64,000 nt of DNA from Trichobilharzia szidati. Taxonomy: Eukaryota > Platyhelminthes > Trematoda > Strigeidida > Schistosomatidae. Under the pieces are notes generated by a model. The model made no database searches and had not been told where the DNA came from. It was given only the letters and a program-made list of their open reading frames with translations. A program made the position numbers and the translations under genes. Where the stretch lies: positions 81,109,256 to 81,173,255 of the forward strand of contig OX235271.1 in NCBI GenBank assembly GCA_944472155.2, read 5' to 3'. The first letter of the stretch is position 1, and each line of letters opens with the position of its first letter. This document shows, piece after piece, positions 21,276 to 31,622 of the stretch.

Positions 21276-21559
21276 AATAATTATAGTAATAATAGAAATG
21301 GTCTTATCAATAATAAGGATGAAGAAGTGAGGCAATCTTTGATAACACGAATAATGAAAAAACAATATGATTAAACAAACAACTATTCAGGTGGAAGTAG
21401 TCGATAAAGGCTAGTAAAAACAAATGCACCGATTAAGTAATGTTAGATTGTAAGGGAAGTAAATGAGACACGTTTTTAATGAAGATGTGATAAGATTAAG
21501 GGATGATAAGAAAGGGGTTGAAAATATAAACAAAGGGTGGTGTAGAAGTCATCAGTTGG

Positions 21560-21925
21560 TTATGTCTTAATAGGCCAACAAGGGAGGGATAATGGCTGTA
21601 CGAACTTTTTTTGAATACATAGTTTAGGTTTAATAGTTCGAATGCCTATCGCTTCAGCTGTGTGCAATAAACGAATATGAAGTCTATTGGAAAGATGCGC
21701 TGGGATACGATGAATTACTTTGAAGGCTCTCGTTTTCTCGATTACACGACCACTATCAATTAAGTGTGACAAAATTGAGCTACGAATTGTTTTTGTCTGT
21801 CCTTTGCCAAACCACGATGGGAGATGTTCACTAACACATTGGCTAAGCTGTCTAGTAGTACGCCCAATATAACTGTCACCACAGGTGCAGTTGAATTGAT
21901 AAATGAATTGATAAATAATCATACT
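21560..21925 (-). pseudogene. PLE-A GIY-YIG endonuclease domain
   Basis: A 120-codon stretch open on the minus strand: FNCTCGDSYIGRTTRQLSQC with GIY-YIG-type Cys pair, then SILSHLIDSG, KTRAFKVIHRIPAHL, LHTAEAIGIRTIKPKLCIQK. This is the C-terminal nuclease of Penelope-like polyproteins, which normally follows a reverse transcriptase. The reverse-transcriptase half is absent and the sequence joins the inverted arm directly at about 21925, so the Met is an accident. The domain itself has no stop, making it the best-preserved GIY-YIG of the PLE-A family here. Confidence 0.85.
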
Positions 21926-22200
21926 GTTTTTTTCATTATTCGTGTTATCAAAGATTGCCTCACTTTTTCATCCATTTTAACTGATAAGAACATTTTTATT
22001 ATTACTATTATTATTATTGTCATTACCACTATTATGACTAATTGCACAATTTATATTCACCATCGTATTATCCTATAGACAAAACACCATGATTGGTTTT
22101 TATTATTTATTTATTTTTATTTGTAAACTTATATATATTATAGTTAAGCCTGGTGAGATACCATTTTATTTATATCTTGTTTTGTAAATTGAAATGATCT
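21925..22200 (+). repeat. Inverted terminal arm of PLE-A
   Basis: Reverse complement of 21280-21360 plus 17880-18019, as described for the whole element. Its hammerhead is truncated: AGTTAAGCCTGGTGAGATAC at 22142-22161 keeps stem I and a mutated core, then diverges. Confidence 0.8.
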
Positions 22201-22260
22201 AATTTTTACTGGATATATATAAATTTACTGTCAACCTACTGATGAAGACTAGTTAAGCTG

Positions 22261-22755
22261 AAGGTTATGTGTTCATTGAAAGTGTAGCTACACAACTATC
22301 ATCATCAAGGAGAATGATGATGTACACATCATTAGTTATTGATTAGTTAGAGACTTATTGATTTTTTTTCCAGTTACAGTCATGACTTGAACATTGTTTT
22401 CTTTTTCTTATTGTCAGTCAATCTAAAACTATTTTTCTTTTAAATGGAATTTCGTACAACAAAAATGCACATGTATTATTATTAGTATTACTATTATTAT
22501 TAGAAACTCATTTAAAAATAAATAAACTCATCGTTTAAATGTGAAGAAAAAATCTGTTGTTATAATGCAACACTGGCCTTCATTTCAGGAATGAAATAAA
22601 CAAATGTCGTTTTTTTGTTGTGGTTGATGGTGATCAGCAGTGGGATCCAAGATGCACATTTTGTCCTATTCTGGGACTTAACAGTTAGGTGTAGCTGTAT
22701 TTTTAAGGGAGTGATGGTGTTCCCACTGCTAAGGAGTCCTTAATGGAATGGAACA
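22261..22755. other. Unassigned spacer
   Basis: No gene. A short stretch near 22640-22680 (GTGGGATCCAAGATGCACAT, TTTTGTCCTATTC) resembles 63850-63880 and may be a shared minor repeat. Confidence 0.4.
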
Positions 22756-22759
22756 CACA

Positions 22760-24110
22760 TCACCAACAAACAAACATTGTCTTTTAATTCTAAGCTATCT
22801 AATAGCCTAAAATCTATCGAATGTCTTCGAAAATTTCCTGAGAATTCTGAGAGATACGTGTTCATTCACTCTTCTATATCCCTATCAAAATTGCAAATGG
22901 AAGCCTTGTCAATGGGTTCGAAGTTTTGCGATGTTAATCTCAATGCCAACAAGCTAAATACACATGTCCAGTTTGAGAATCTACTCAGTCAAACTTATGA
23001 TCTCACACCATCGTCAGAAGAGGACTTCCAATGCTTCAAATCTACAATCACTGACTCTTGCAATCAATACCTTAATGCAAGATCAAAAATGCAAAGTCTT
23101 CTGACCAAACAGCACAAAGAAGAACTTAAACTTTTGACACATAACAACGATATATTACTAACACGCCCTGACAAGGGTGCAGGTGTTGTTATTATGGATC
23201 GTAAGGATTATATCGAAAAAATGTCAGGTCTACTTTCAGACAGCAGTAAATTCTCGAAACCGAACGAGAAAAATAAGACGGAATCAATTGAGAAAGAACT
23301 TACAGAAGCTTTAAAAGAATGAAGAACAATCATCTCATTCGTGAAGAATTATACGAAAAGATCAGACCAACAGGATCTCTAATACCAAGACTTTACGGTC
23401 TACCGAAAATACACAAAACTGGCCTTCCACTCCGCCCTATCTTGGATTTTTCTGGATCGTCCTATCATCCAGTAGCTGGATGGCTAGCTAGTTAACCTGG
23501 GAGCAATATATGCCACAGCTTATATCCTCCACACAATCGGTTGCGATTCCGTAACTCAGAGATAAAGAAGGTAGACTAGCCATCTCTAAATGTATCTATA
23601 AGTTCAACTGTTCCTGTGGAGCCGGTTAATAATTGCTGTTGCTCTAGGAATTTAATTTTTCATGCTCAGGAACACTCACCAGTATGGTTAAATATAGGTG
23701 TTGTTAAACCCATCCAAATGTCTTTCTCTATCATCTATCTAGTGGAGAATAAATTGCCAAAGGCCTTTAGATACTTAACACTCCAAAAAGCAGAGCCTAT
23801 TGTGATTCCCTTAAATTAACCGGAGCTCTGAGTACTAAATAAACAAGTCCAGCCAGTGACTATTGATAGCCTGGCCTGCTTTCGAACCTATAAAGTCATA
23901 AATTCTATGTTACTTCCCTTAATTTATCTGATATATTCATTTTGGTGTTATTATTAATATCTATTATCTCTTACTAATGATTTTGAAATCTAATCTATCG
24001 ATACTATTGATTCAGTGCAATTTAGGTCATTAAAGTTGTTAATAACAATACTTCTTTAATTATTAGTGTCATGTAAATGTAGGATCTGATGACGAATTTA
24101 TCGAAAGAAT
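22760..24110 (+). pseudogene. PLE with N-terminal and early RT region, central deletion
   Basis: The 181-codon ORF 22777-23322 is the N-terminal part of a PLE reverse transcriptase, with a long helical region and LTRPDKGAGVVIMDRKDYIE. After a frameshift at about 23317 the next motif RLYGLPKIHKTGLPLRPILD appears (23385-23445). The sequence then jumps at about 23495 to the GIY-YIG start (CIYKFNCSCGAG near 23590-23630) and its decayed C-terminal part. The catalytic YxDD core, thumb and linker are deleted. A damaged hammerhead core (CTGATGA at 24086, GAAA at 24103) marks the probable end. Confidence 0.85.
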
Positions 24111-24359
24111 GCTCTTTGTTCACTAGTCATTCTTTTAAATTTTTGTAGGCATGTTGAATCAACCAAACAAGTGTCAGTTAGTAAGAAAGCAAGCACAGTA
24201 CATTTTTACAATGTAGTACGCTCAGCACTCAGCACAAAGAACAAGATTTGGATTTACAACCCAAATGTGAAGACAGTCACTTCTTCTGTATGAGTCAGAA
24301 AAGGATTTCCAACAAGTCACTGCAGACTTTTATTAACAACTGCCTTTTCTAGCTCCATA

Positions 24360-24861
24360 ATGAAGATCTTGACACGGGTCATGAGGTGGACGTGGAAAAG
24401 TCATTCAAAATTATCAATAAGCAAAAGAGTTCAATGCTCCTTAAGTTTGCCGAAGCCTTTTCCATCAAGCGCCTAAAACCTGATTTGTGCGTTCAGAAAG
24501 AAGCAGTTATCAGTCTTTCTTTGCCCTGGTAACTGGATATTTTTCATCCTAATGCGAGATACTGAAAAGTTTTCATTTTGTATGATTATTATTGCTCGGA
24601 ATTGTGTTCAATATTGCATATATATATATATTTATGTTCATATATTATTAGTGTATGTGTATATTGATCGATTGATTCCTGTTTAAAATGAACTCTGTGT
24701 AAGTATGTTAAATTGTTATTTTAGATACATTTAATAATGTTTTTGCCCTGTAAGCAGCTGAAGAGAAGGCGACGAAATAAAATATGGTACCATTTTATTC
24801 TGCAAAATCTGTAGTTGTTGTTTTGTTCAAATTCATTAAGGGGAACAAATGTATGAAGATC
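24360..24861 (+). mobile_element. 5'-truncated PLE-E inserted in RTE-3, with duplication
   Basis: The 484-bp insert 24369-24852 is almost identical to the end of the PLE at 29221-30607 (only a handful of differences seen over its length). It encodes the last about 57 codons of the GIY-YIG region, VEKSFKIINKQKSSMLLKFA and onward to SLPW. Direct repeats ATGAAGATC at 24360-24368 and 24853-24861 flank it. Part of the duplication may be element sequence, as PLE-E copies end ...ATGTATGA. It is a recent insertion, given the near identity. Confidence 0.9.
24754..24803 (+). ncRNA. Hammerhead ribozyme in PLE-E 3' end
   Basis: Stem I GCAG (24754-24757) pairs with CTGC (24800-24803). Core CTGAAGA lies at 24758-24764, GAAA at 24774-24777, and stem III ATAAAAT pairs ATTTTAT around TGGTACC. 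Stem II (GAAGGCGAC) is barely paired. The same motif, with the canonical core CTGATGA, is at 55639-55688. Confidence 0.7.
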
Positions 24862-25199
24862 ATATGGCTGGCCAGCCAGAAAAAATTAGTAACAAGAAAC
24901 TCTGGCTGGCAACAAACCACCAAAGAGTCCATCACTCAACAAATATGTAGTAGAAAATGGAGACGGATCTGGCATACACTGAGGAGGCCATCGAATGACA
25001 ACATGCTCAATGCAGGCCATCGATCGAGTGGGATGCTTATGGGAAGAGACAAGTGGATGTCAGTGCGGGGGTGAGATGGAGGAGATCGCGTGTGTCCAAC
25101 CGAAGAGGACCGAAGAAAATAGAAGAAAGTGGAGATGTGTTGTTGAAGCCCTCCGTTCCACTTGGAACTCAAAGGAATAACAGCAGTAAGGCTCAAACA

Positions 25200-25615
25200 G
25201 ATAATAATTTCCACAATTTCCATCAACCTACCGAAGGATTTTAGCTTTTAAATAATCTATAAGAACCTACTAGTCTCTAAAGGTCAAATGAATTTGCAGT
25301 TGTATTGGAAGAAGTAATGAAGAATCACTGATACACTCCTAATCACTTATAGAACTAAATGAGTACTACAGAGTACCATTCAGGTTAATCTATAATTAAC
25401 AGACATTCGTAGAGTAATTCAAAATCTCATTTCACCTTTTAAAGTTAAAAGTGGTGTTTTTGTCAATAAAGGCAATAGAGGGCTTACAGTTAAGACATTC
25501 ATCTGAGAAAAGGTGGAAGTGACCAAATCTTTTGTATAATGGGTATGGGAGTAAGTTTGTTACACTTACACAAACCAGTTTAGCATTGTTTGTTACAATG
25601 ACAGTACATCAGACA
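25200..25615. other. Unassigned spacer
   Basis: No feature recognised. Confidence 0.4.
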
Positions 25616-25618
25616 CGT

Positions 25619-25863
25619 CAACTACTAGTTTTGTAGGGATTTTCTTTGATTGGATGGAGGATTTCATCACAAGATGACATCAGTTAGAGAACGATTGGAA
25701 CACCTGGGAGTACTGAACAGCAGTTTCATCCTGGTTTGTGGCTCTTCATCAGTACTCACCCACACTGTGGTGTTCGAATCCAGGACGTTCTGGTCACAAG
25801 GTGACCTCGTAGACCATTAATCCACTGATATCAGCTCATGATGAAATCCTTCATCCAACTACT
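25619..25863 (-). repeat. S1 SINE, possible 8-bp duplication
   Basis: Minus sense: a short inverted tail at right (25825-25850), head with B box near 25770-25780 (GTGTTCGAATCC on the plus strand), hammerhead-like region near 25700-25740 (stem I GTACTG/CAGTAC, ATGAAGAG, GATGAAACTGC) and tail to 25630. CAACTACT occurs at both edges (25619-25626 and 25856-25863), but part of the right one could be tail sequence. Confidence 0.7.
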
Positions 25864-26250
25864 GATTAAATGAAGGACTGCCCATAAATACTTTGAAACT
25901 TCCGATTACTTGATGCCTCTAAATCACTGAAGGAAACACTTTGCTTCAGTCACAAATAACGATTATCTTAGATCCATGTACCAAACTATGTTCTCATGGA
26001 TACGTAAATGGAAATTTCAAGACGAATTGCTTCTGATGCCCATATTTTTGCACGGAAAACATGTTACTTGTAATTATTCAGTAGTTAAACGTCTATTAAT
26101 GAAAAAAACACGAAGTTCACCGAAGAGTCTCTTTTAGACGAATTTATTCACTTAGCTGTACAATCGCAACTATTTATTATTTTTTCCTGTATGTGTGTGT
26201 ACATTATCTTTGTGAGAGTTAGGGTTGTTGTTAACGTCATCAAAATACTT
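25864..26250. other. Unassigned spacer
   Basis: No feature recognised. Confidence 0.4.
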
Positions 26251-26509
26251 CAGAAAATGTGATGGATAATCAAATTTTAACCAGGATGGGGGGGAGTGAA
26301 AATTAATATGAGTAGTGGTGATGAATTGTCAAAAAAATAATTGTCATTGTTAGTCAATGCATAAGAGAAGTTGAGTAATTGCATTGTAGTTGCGTAATAA
26401 GATGAATAATCTAATGCGTGAGTCTTGATTCGGATGTGCATAGAGACGAAGGAAAATATGGTATTATGTAAGATTTGTAAAGAAATACAAAAGTTATAAG
26501 GAGTTAGAA

Positions 26510-27150
26510 AAGCTAGGACACAGTTGTCAAGTCAGTAGAAATCAACACGGTTGTTGCCACGCTAGCAGAAGTAGTTGGATGATTTTCTTTTCTATACATA
26601 ACTCTGGCTCTCCCCAAATACCGAATACCTAAAGCTTTAGCAATACAAAGGAAACGAAAGCGTATTGTCTTTATTAGGTTATTCTTGACTCTGTAGATTA
26701 CTTTGAAGGAGGCGTTTGCTGAGATGGAATGGTTAGTGTTACAACTAATACTACCTTTTTGCAGCCATGCGGGGTAGTGTTCTTGGTTAGTTTTGGACAA
26801 GATACGCATCGAAAGACTGATGTACCTGGCTTCACATCAATAGGTGAACTGATGCATACACACGGAAGTGGTCAAATCCGGGTTCTCATCCTTAAAGCGT
26901 CTTCAAACCAGTATAAGACTGGAAAACACTACTCTTAGTGTTGTGGCGAAGAATGTCCTCAAAGGCGATGAAATTCCCCTCTTAAGGATATCACAGGCTA
27001 AGTCTCCTTTGAAATCCAGGTTCATGTGAAGTTTCTTTTTTGGAACAAGTAATTTTTTGTTCCTTTGGCCTTTTGGTTTGATATTCTTGTGGATGAATCT
27101 TGGTGGGTATCCAAGTATGACATATTTTTGTGGAATTAAAGTGGGTTATG
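26510..27150 (-). pseudogene. PLE fragment: linker and GIY-YIG region
   Basis: Minus strand: YPPRFIHKNIKPKGQRNKKL (about 27060-27125) is the linker after the reverse transcriptase. A decayed nuclease region and the C-terminal NASFKVIYRVKNNLIKTIRF follow, then IAKALGIRYLG. Stops interrupt the reading frame in the nuclease half. No reverse-transcriptase core. Confidence 0.8.
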
Positions 27151-27159
27151 ATTAAAAGG

Positions 27160-27640
27160 CACATAGGTCAAATCGACTAAAACTTCCTATTTTCTCATAG
27201 CTGTTTATTTTTCGAGTCAGATTCATTAACGATATCTTAGCCAACATCTTCGGTGCTATCTGAGTCTTAGTTTCATATCATTTTCGTCTAAATAGAAGAT
27301 TGCAAGGATACTGACATACTCGGCTGAGGATAATTTCGGCTCCTCCAGGACGAATCAAATGAACAAATCGGTTTGAGGTTATTAAGGTCACATAAATCTT
27401 GCATACTAGTGAGCAGAACAGCTGCCAGATATCGGTGGTTTGACACAAAATTACCAAATGAGGATAACTAACACTCCAATGGACATGTGAAGTGAAAAGA
27501 GAGTTTATTAAATGTAAGCTTGCGTGCCTAGAATGTTTTCCGAACAGAAGAATTACTCCTTGCTGAAACATTCATATGAACACTGTGTATTTATTATTCT
27601 CTCTCGTTGTTAAATTCTTTCACTCCTAGGGTTCCCGTAT
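27160..27640. other. Unassigned spacer
   Basis: A 97-codon minus ORF (27278-27571) has no recognisable motif. Otherwise nothing. Confidence 0.4.
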
Positions 27641-28155
27641 GAAAGCAAGTCAAACTTTTATTACTTTGAAGTCAATTCGGAGATCAGCAGAACACAGCGC
27701 AAGGGACGAATCCGAATTTTCAACCTTTTAATGTCAAGTCAGTGCTTCTGTACGGGGTAGAAAAGTGACATGTCATCAGAAGCACATTTTCATCAGCAGC
27801 TATCCCTTTTACTCAATGCTGAAGGTTAGATAGGTGGTTGGAAAGGACAAGCGACTTTGACAGTGCAGCAAACCAAAGAGCCACCTATTGCGTAACGAAC
27901 TTGGGAAAGGAAATGAAAATGGATTGGACACACGCTAAAACAACAAATTGACGTCACTCGTATGGTCTTCAAGTGGAACATGAAACAGTTGCGACGAGCT
28001 GGGCATCAGAGGATGACCGAGAGAAGATCATGTGTGGGGTTAAATAAGAGCTAATGGGCAGTTGCGAAGCCATTTGAAAATAATCACACAGAAGTTAGTC
28101 AAATATAGCTGTGCTGCTGAAATCCCATACTCCTCTGGGAACACAACGACAAACT
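27640..28155 (+). pseudogene. RTE-3 LINE 3' fragment
   Basis: Broken frames give FYYFEVNSEISRTQRKGRIR-like, IRIFNLLMSSQ, then KEMKMDWTHAKTTN, matching in order the RTE tract [32 protein letters not shown] of the copies at 32227 and 63548. The end CTGAAATCCCATACTCCTCT and GGGAACACAACGACAAAC fits the family's 3' terminus. Confidence 0.75.
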
Positions 28156-29268
28156 GATATACATAGTTAGGTTTTCCAAAATCATCTCAAGACATGTTCA
28201 ACATGCAGCTGATTGGTGATATGCAATAGCACCTAAATGCTAACTAAATTTTAAGGTTTAAATTATCTAAAGTAGATGCGAAGCTGAGTAAAAATAGATG
28301 TAAGTCGACATAAGGGTAAAACTTGAGCACTGTGTTAGAGTATAACTTCATTATGTATAAAATTTTATTTTGATAAAATTACACAGTGTTATACAATAAT
28401 ATTTACTGATGACGTTTTAAGCATAATTATATCATGGCGTTGGTGTTAAATGACTGTCCTATAAAATAATGGTGAAATTAATAATGATAACACAAATAAG
28501 AAAGAATATAAGGCATCTACAGTCTTACCATATAAGGAGGGGACATCTGAGGCCCTACGTAGGATTAGGGTGGCATTAAAACCCACAAACTCATTCAGAT
28601 TGGACAAGCTTTGCAGGTTAAAAGACCCAGATGACCCAATTAAACAAAGTAATATAATTTACAAAATACCTTGCAATGACTGTGAGTTAAGTCAACTACA
28701 TAGGTCAAACTGGTAGATCAGGAGTAATGAGATTATCAGAACACAAGAATTTAGCTAACTTTAGAAAGACTGAACCTACGAAGATAAGTAAATTAGGAAA
28801 AAATACTCAGCAATCGTCCTGCATGCATTAACACACAACCATAAAATAGGGTAGGACAGAGTTGAAATTCTAGAGTAATATACGTAGGTGAAGAGAGAGG
28901 TTGATTACTGAATCCTTGTTCATCGAGTCTACACCCAACACATGCAATATAAGTGACTCAATGCAAATACTAGAGCAATGGAAGATATTATTACTATCAG
29001 TCAAATCAGCGGATAATAAATAATCTTAAAATTCTATTTCAATTCACGTACATCATAACATTCTAACAGGTTACTTTATCTTTTATTGATTTTTATTCAA
29101 ATATCTAGTCAATTCCACACATGTATATAAATGAAGTAAAAGGTTGTGTGAGTGCCTTGAAATGATTATGAGCGGTAATCATTTGTGCTCGAAACTTAGT
29201 CATCAGTAAATATTACTGTACAATTCCAGTTTAATAACACTCTTTACCGACAAATAGATGGTGTAGCT

Positions 29269-30285
29269 ATGGGCAGTCCACTTAGCCCTGTTTTAGCAGA
29301 TATCTTCATGTCAAATCTTGAGAAAACAAAGTTGAAGCATGCAATCGATGAAACAACTTCCTACTGTCGTTACGTTGATGACACATTTATAGTGTGCAAA
29401 AATGATAGTCATGCTTCACACCTACTAAGATTATTCAATGATGCACACGCCAATATCAAGTTCACTGTGGAACATGAAAGTGACGGGAAGTTCCACTTCC
29501 TCGACATCGCCATGGAACGCCTAGAAGACGGTAGTCTTCAAAAGTCAATTTATCGTAAGTCCACATGGAAAGGACAATACTTAAATTTTAATAGCTTTTG
29601 TCCAAATAGCTATAAACGAGCACTGGTCAAGACTTTGTACTATAGAGCGAGAAGAATATGCTCTACAGAGAAACTAGAGGAAGAATTTGAGTTTCTTGAA
29701 AAGACTTTGAAGAGCAATGGGTACCCTCAAAGGTTTATCAACAAGTATGGAAGATCTGCAGTCGCAAATGAAAAACTAATCACAGTAAGAAAAAAGCCAA
29801 TCTACTTTGAGCTTGATTATAAAGGTGAAAACATTGCAGCAATGATCAACAGAAGACTGAGTACATCACTAGCCATAGCCTATCCTGCAGCTAAGCTCGT
29901 TCCCGTCTTTCGAACAACTTGCTCTCTGGTGCAATCAAAAATCGATAGATATCCTTCTCATGTTAACTCCAACTGTATATACAAATTTACATGTATCTGT
30001 GGGAGCAGTTACATTGGAAGAACAGAAAGAAGAGCATATCTACGATTTTCTGAACATGTACCAAAAAGCTTACGTCTAAAGGGAACAAATGCTTTAGGCA
30101 GTGCCATCGCCAGGCATCTTCTTGACACGGGTCATGAGGTGGACGTGGAAAAGTCATTCAAAATTATCAATAAGCAAAAGAGTTCAATGCTCCTTAAGTT
30201 TGCCGAAGCCTTTTCCATCAAGCGCCTAAAACCTGATTTGTGCGTTCAGAAAGAAGCAGTTATCAGTCTTTCTTTGCCCTGGTAA
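29269..30285 (+). CDS. PLE-E reverse transcriptase (C-terminal part) plus GIY-YIG
   Basis: A 338-codon open stretch. The frame is open further upstream (QFNNTLYRQIDGVAMGSPL from about 29228), so the Met is not a true start. Residues 2-13 are GSPLSPVLADIF and 35-38 the catalytic YVDD. DGKFHFLDIAMER, YRKSTWKGQYLNFNSFCP and the linker YPQRFINKYGRS follow. About residues 225-338 form the GIY-YIG nuclease: CIYKFTCICGSSYIGRTERR, HLLDTGHEVDVEKSFKII, FSIKRLKPDLCVQKEA, SLPW. Two Cys residues precede YIG, as in other PLEs here. The frame is intact from the truncation to the stop, so this is a young copy, but the N-terminal half (RT fingers) is missing and it cannot be autonomous. Confidence 0.92.
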   Translation: MGSPLSPVLADIFMSNLEKTKLKHAIDETTSYCRYVDDTFIVCKNDSHASHLLRLFNDAHANIKFTVEHESDGKFHFLDIAMERLEDGSLQKSIYRKSTWKGQYLNFNSFCPNSYKRALVKTLYYRARRICSTEKLEEEFEFLEKTLKSNGYPQRFINKYGRSAVANEKLITVRKKPIYFELDYKGENIAAMINRRLSTSLAIAYPAAKLVPVFRTTCSLVQSKIDRYPSHVNSNCIYKFTCICGSSYIGRTERRAYLRFSEHVPKSLRLKGTNALGSAIARHLLDTGHEVDVEKSFKIINKQKSSMLLKFAEAFSIKRLKPDLCVQKEAVISLSLPW

Positions 30286-30505
30286 CTGGATATTTTTCAT
30301 CCTAATGCGAGATACTGAAAAGTTTTCATTTTGTATGATTATTAATGCTCGGAATTGTGTTCAATATTGCATATATATATATATTTATGTCATATATTAT
30401 TAGTGTATGTGTATATTGATCGATTGATTCCTGTTTAAAATGAACTCTGTGTAAGTATGTTAAATTGTTATTTTAGATACATTTAATAATGTTTTTGCCC
30501 TGTAA

Positions 30506-30555
30506 GCAGCTGAAGAGAAGGCGACGAAATAAAATATGGTACCATTTTATTCTGC
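30506..30555 (+). ncRNA. Hammerhead ribozyme in PLE-E 3' end
   Basis: Same motif as 24754-24803: stem I GCAG (30506-30509) with CTGC (30552-30555), core CTGAAGA, GAAA (30526-30529), and the stem around TGGTACC. Confidence 0.7.
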
Positions 30556-30690
30556 AAAATCTGTAGTTGTTGTTTTGTTTAAATTCATTAAGGGGAGCAA
30601 ATGTATGAAATATTACTGTATAACACTGTGTGATTTTATCAAAATAAAATTTTCATCCACAATGGAGTTATGGGTGTAAGCCGTCAAGAA

Positions 30691-31029
30691 ATTCTCCCTT
30701 AAAATCTTCAGAAACGTTTATCAGCACTGAAAAGGAGTAACATCTAAACAATAAGAAAAATACTCAAATTTTCAAGTACATGCAAACTAAAAGTCACATT
30801 TTTGTTAACAGCAAAATTATGTGCCAAATATTTGTCAGAGAGAATACACAATTAACATTTCAAACGTTTTCACAACTATAACTGGCAGAATCCATCGAAT
30901 ACCCTTTTGATTTACTTATGCTGCAATAACCAAACAAATGTGGCATAACTGACGTGTTCAACCTTTGACAACGTTATTGACTAATAGACTTCCTCAAAAA
31001 ATCACCAATTTTATATATTTATGATATTA
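30691..31029. other. Unassigned spacer
   Basis: No feature recognised. Confidence 0.4.
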
Positions 31030-31212
31030 GGTGGTTGGAGACAATCGGCAGGAAGCCTAGGACCTAAGTTTCGTTCTAGCTGGCACTCATCGACAAGGCG
31101 TATCTGCAACCTTGAAGGAACTTATGTCCCCCTCTTCTGAGATTCGAATCCGCGTCACCCAGTATTGTGGTCAAAGACACTACCACTGAGCTATTTGGGC
31201 TCGCGATTTATA
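31030..31212 (-). repeat. S2 SINE
   Basis: Minus sense: head with TAGCTCAGTGGTAGTGTCTT and CGGATTCGAATCTCAG, hammerhead-like region at 31055-31099 (stem I GCCTTG with CTAGGC, TCGATGA in place of CTGATGA, GAAA intact) and tail to CTCCAACCACC. Confidence 0.8.
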
Positions 31213-31264
31213 TCTATATATATATGCTAATGTTTATTCATTTTCAACTTCAAATCGCTATTTC

Positions 31265-31622
31265 TAACCTTTTGAAATTTATTCCATTTGAAAAGTCCTT
31301 CAAAGACATATACAAGATCCGATCCAGCCTACCAAAGGGAGTGAAATCAAGACATCTAGGAATAGTTGAAGGCACTGGCGATCCCAAAACGCTAGCCTAC
31401 TGTATGTATCCAAAGGAAATACGTCCAATCGTTGTCCCTACTGTGGCCATCATGAAAAGTCAGTCCCACCAATAATGATTATCCAATTACCTTTCTTGTC
31501 CAACCTTCCCGTTTATTTCTGTTATATTTACATTTTTAATTCCTATCTGCATTACTAGATTTGGTTACTGTTTTTTTACTTTTATTTTTACGCGTCCGAA
31601 CCTCCTACCTATTTTGATAATA
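31265..31622 (+). pseudogene. PLE fragment: GIY-YIG C-terminus
   Basis: FEKSFKDIYKIRSSLPKGVK followed by SRHLGIVEG and a Lys/Pro-rich end matches the C-terminal block of other PLE copies (KSFKIINK, LLHIAEA). The catalytic part of the nuclease is missing. 3' UTR-like AT-rich sequence follows. Confidence 0.65.

Larger units (their letters stand above)
17830..22260 (-). mobile_element. PLE-A insertion split by a CR1-like LINE
   Basis: Minus-strand PLE: GIY-YIG remnant at 21560-21922, 3' UTR to about 21275, then, beyond the LINE (18020-21275), the terminal arm 17856-18019 ending in a hammerhead. The right flank 21925-22200 is the same arm inverted. It reads continuously across the point where the LINE interrupts the left arm (GTCATAATAG, GTAATGA, then AATAATA and GAGGCAATCTTTGATAACAC), so it gives the pre-insertion sequence. 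The reverse-transcriptase part is missing. Confidence 0.8.
24183..25190 (+). pseudogene. RTE-3 LINE 3' end, interrupted by a PLE
   Basis: Translates in pieces as YESEKDFQQVTADFY...INNCLF before 24360 and, after 24862, as SKEKLVTRNSGWQQTT-like, KWRRIWHTLRRPSND, then the C-terminal PSVPLGTQRN equivalents: the tail of an RTE-clade polyprotein. The two halves are separated by the PLE at 24369-24852. The 3' end TTGAAGCCCTCCGTTCCACT with AAAGGAATAACAG (25142-25190) is the sequence shared with S3a SINE tails. Frameshifts are present, so it is dead. Confidence 0.8.
29208..30620 (+). mobile_element. PLE-E insertion with 13-bp duplication
   Basis: The insert 29221-30607 is flanked by AAATATTACTGTA at 29208-29220 and 30608-30620. 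It is 5'-truncated inside the reverse transcriptase. Its 3' half is nearly identical to 24369-24852. The duplication lies within the terminal arm of PLE-B, so PLE-E landed in an older PLE. Confidence 0.92.
28320..30690 (+). mobile_element. PLE-B insertion, with PLE-E nested inside
   Basis: Plus-strand PLE-B: an inverted terminal arm (28320-28440), a decayed linker and GIY-YIG tract (28490-29000: LRRIRVALKPTNSFRLDKLC, then IIYKIPCNDCEL), and the 3' arm (29130-29220), which continues after the nested PLE at 30621-30690 (ATAACACTGTGTGATTTTAT, CAAAATAAAATTTTC). The inverted left arm contains the same block in reverse (TATTTACTGATGACG, ACACAGTGTTATAC), confirming the continuity of the 3' arm across the nested element. 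Confidence 0.8.

Noticed and set aside
22239..22275. Hammerhead core CTGATGA followed by a GAA at the end of the PLE-A right flank
   Set aside because: No pairing stem I, the base after GAA is G instead of A, and stem II is very weak.
24086..24125. Active hammerhead after the PLE at 22760-24110
   Set aside because: CTGATGA and GAAA are present, but stem I and stem III do not pair. Kept only as a relic.
31160..31475. A single 102-codon protein starting at 31167
   Set aside because: The first half is S2 SINE and TA repeat; only the second half is a PLE C-terminal remnant.
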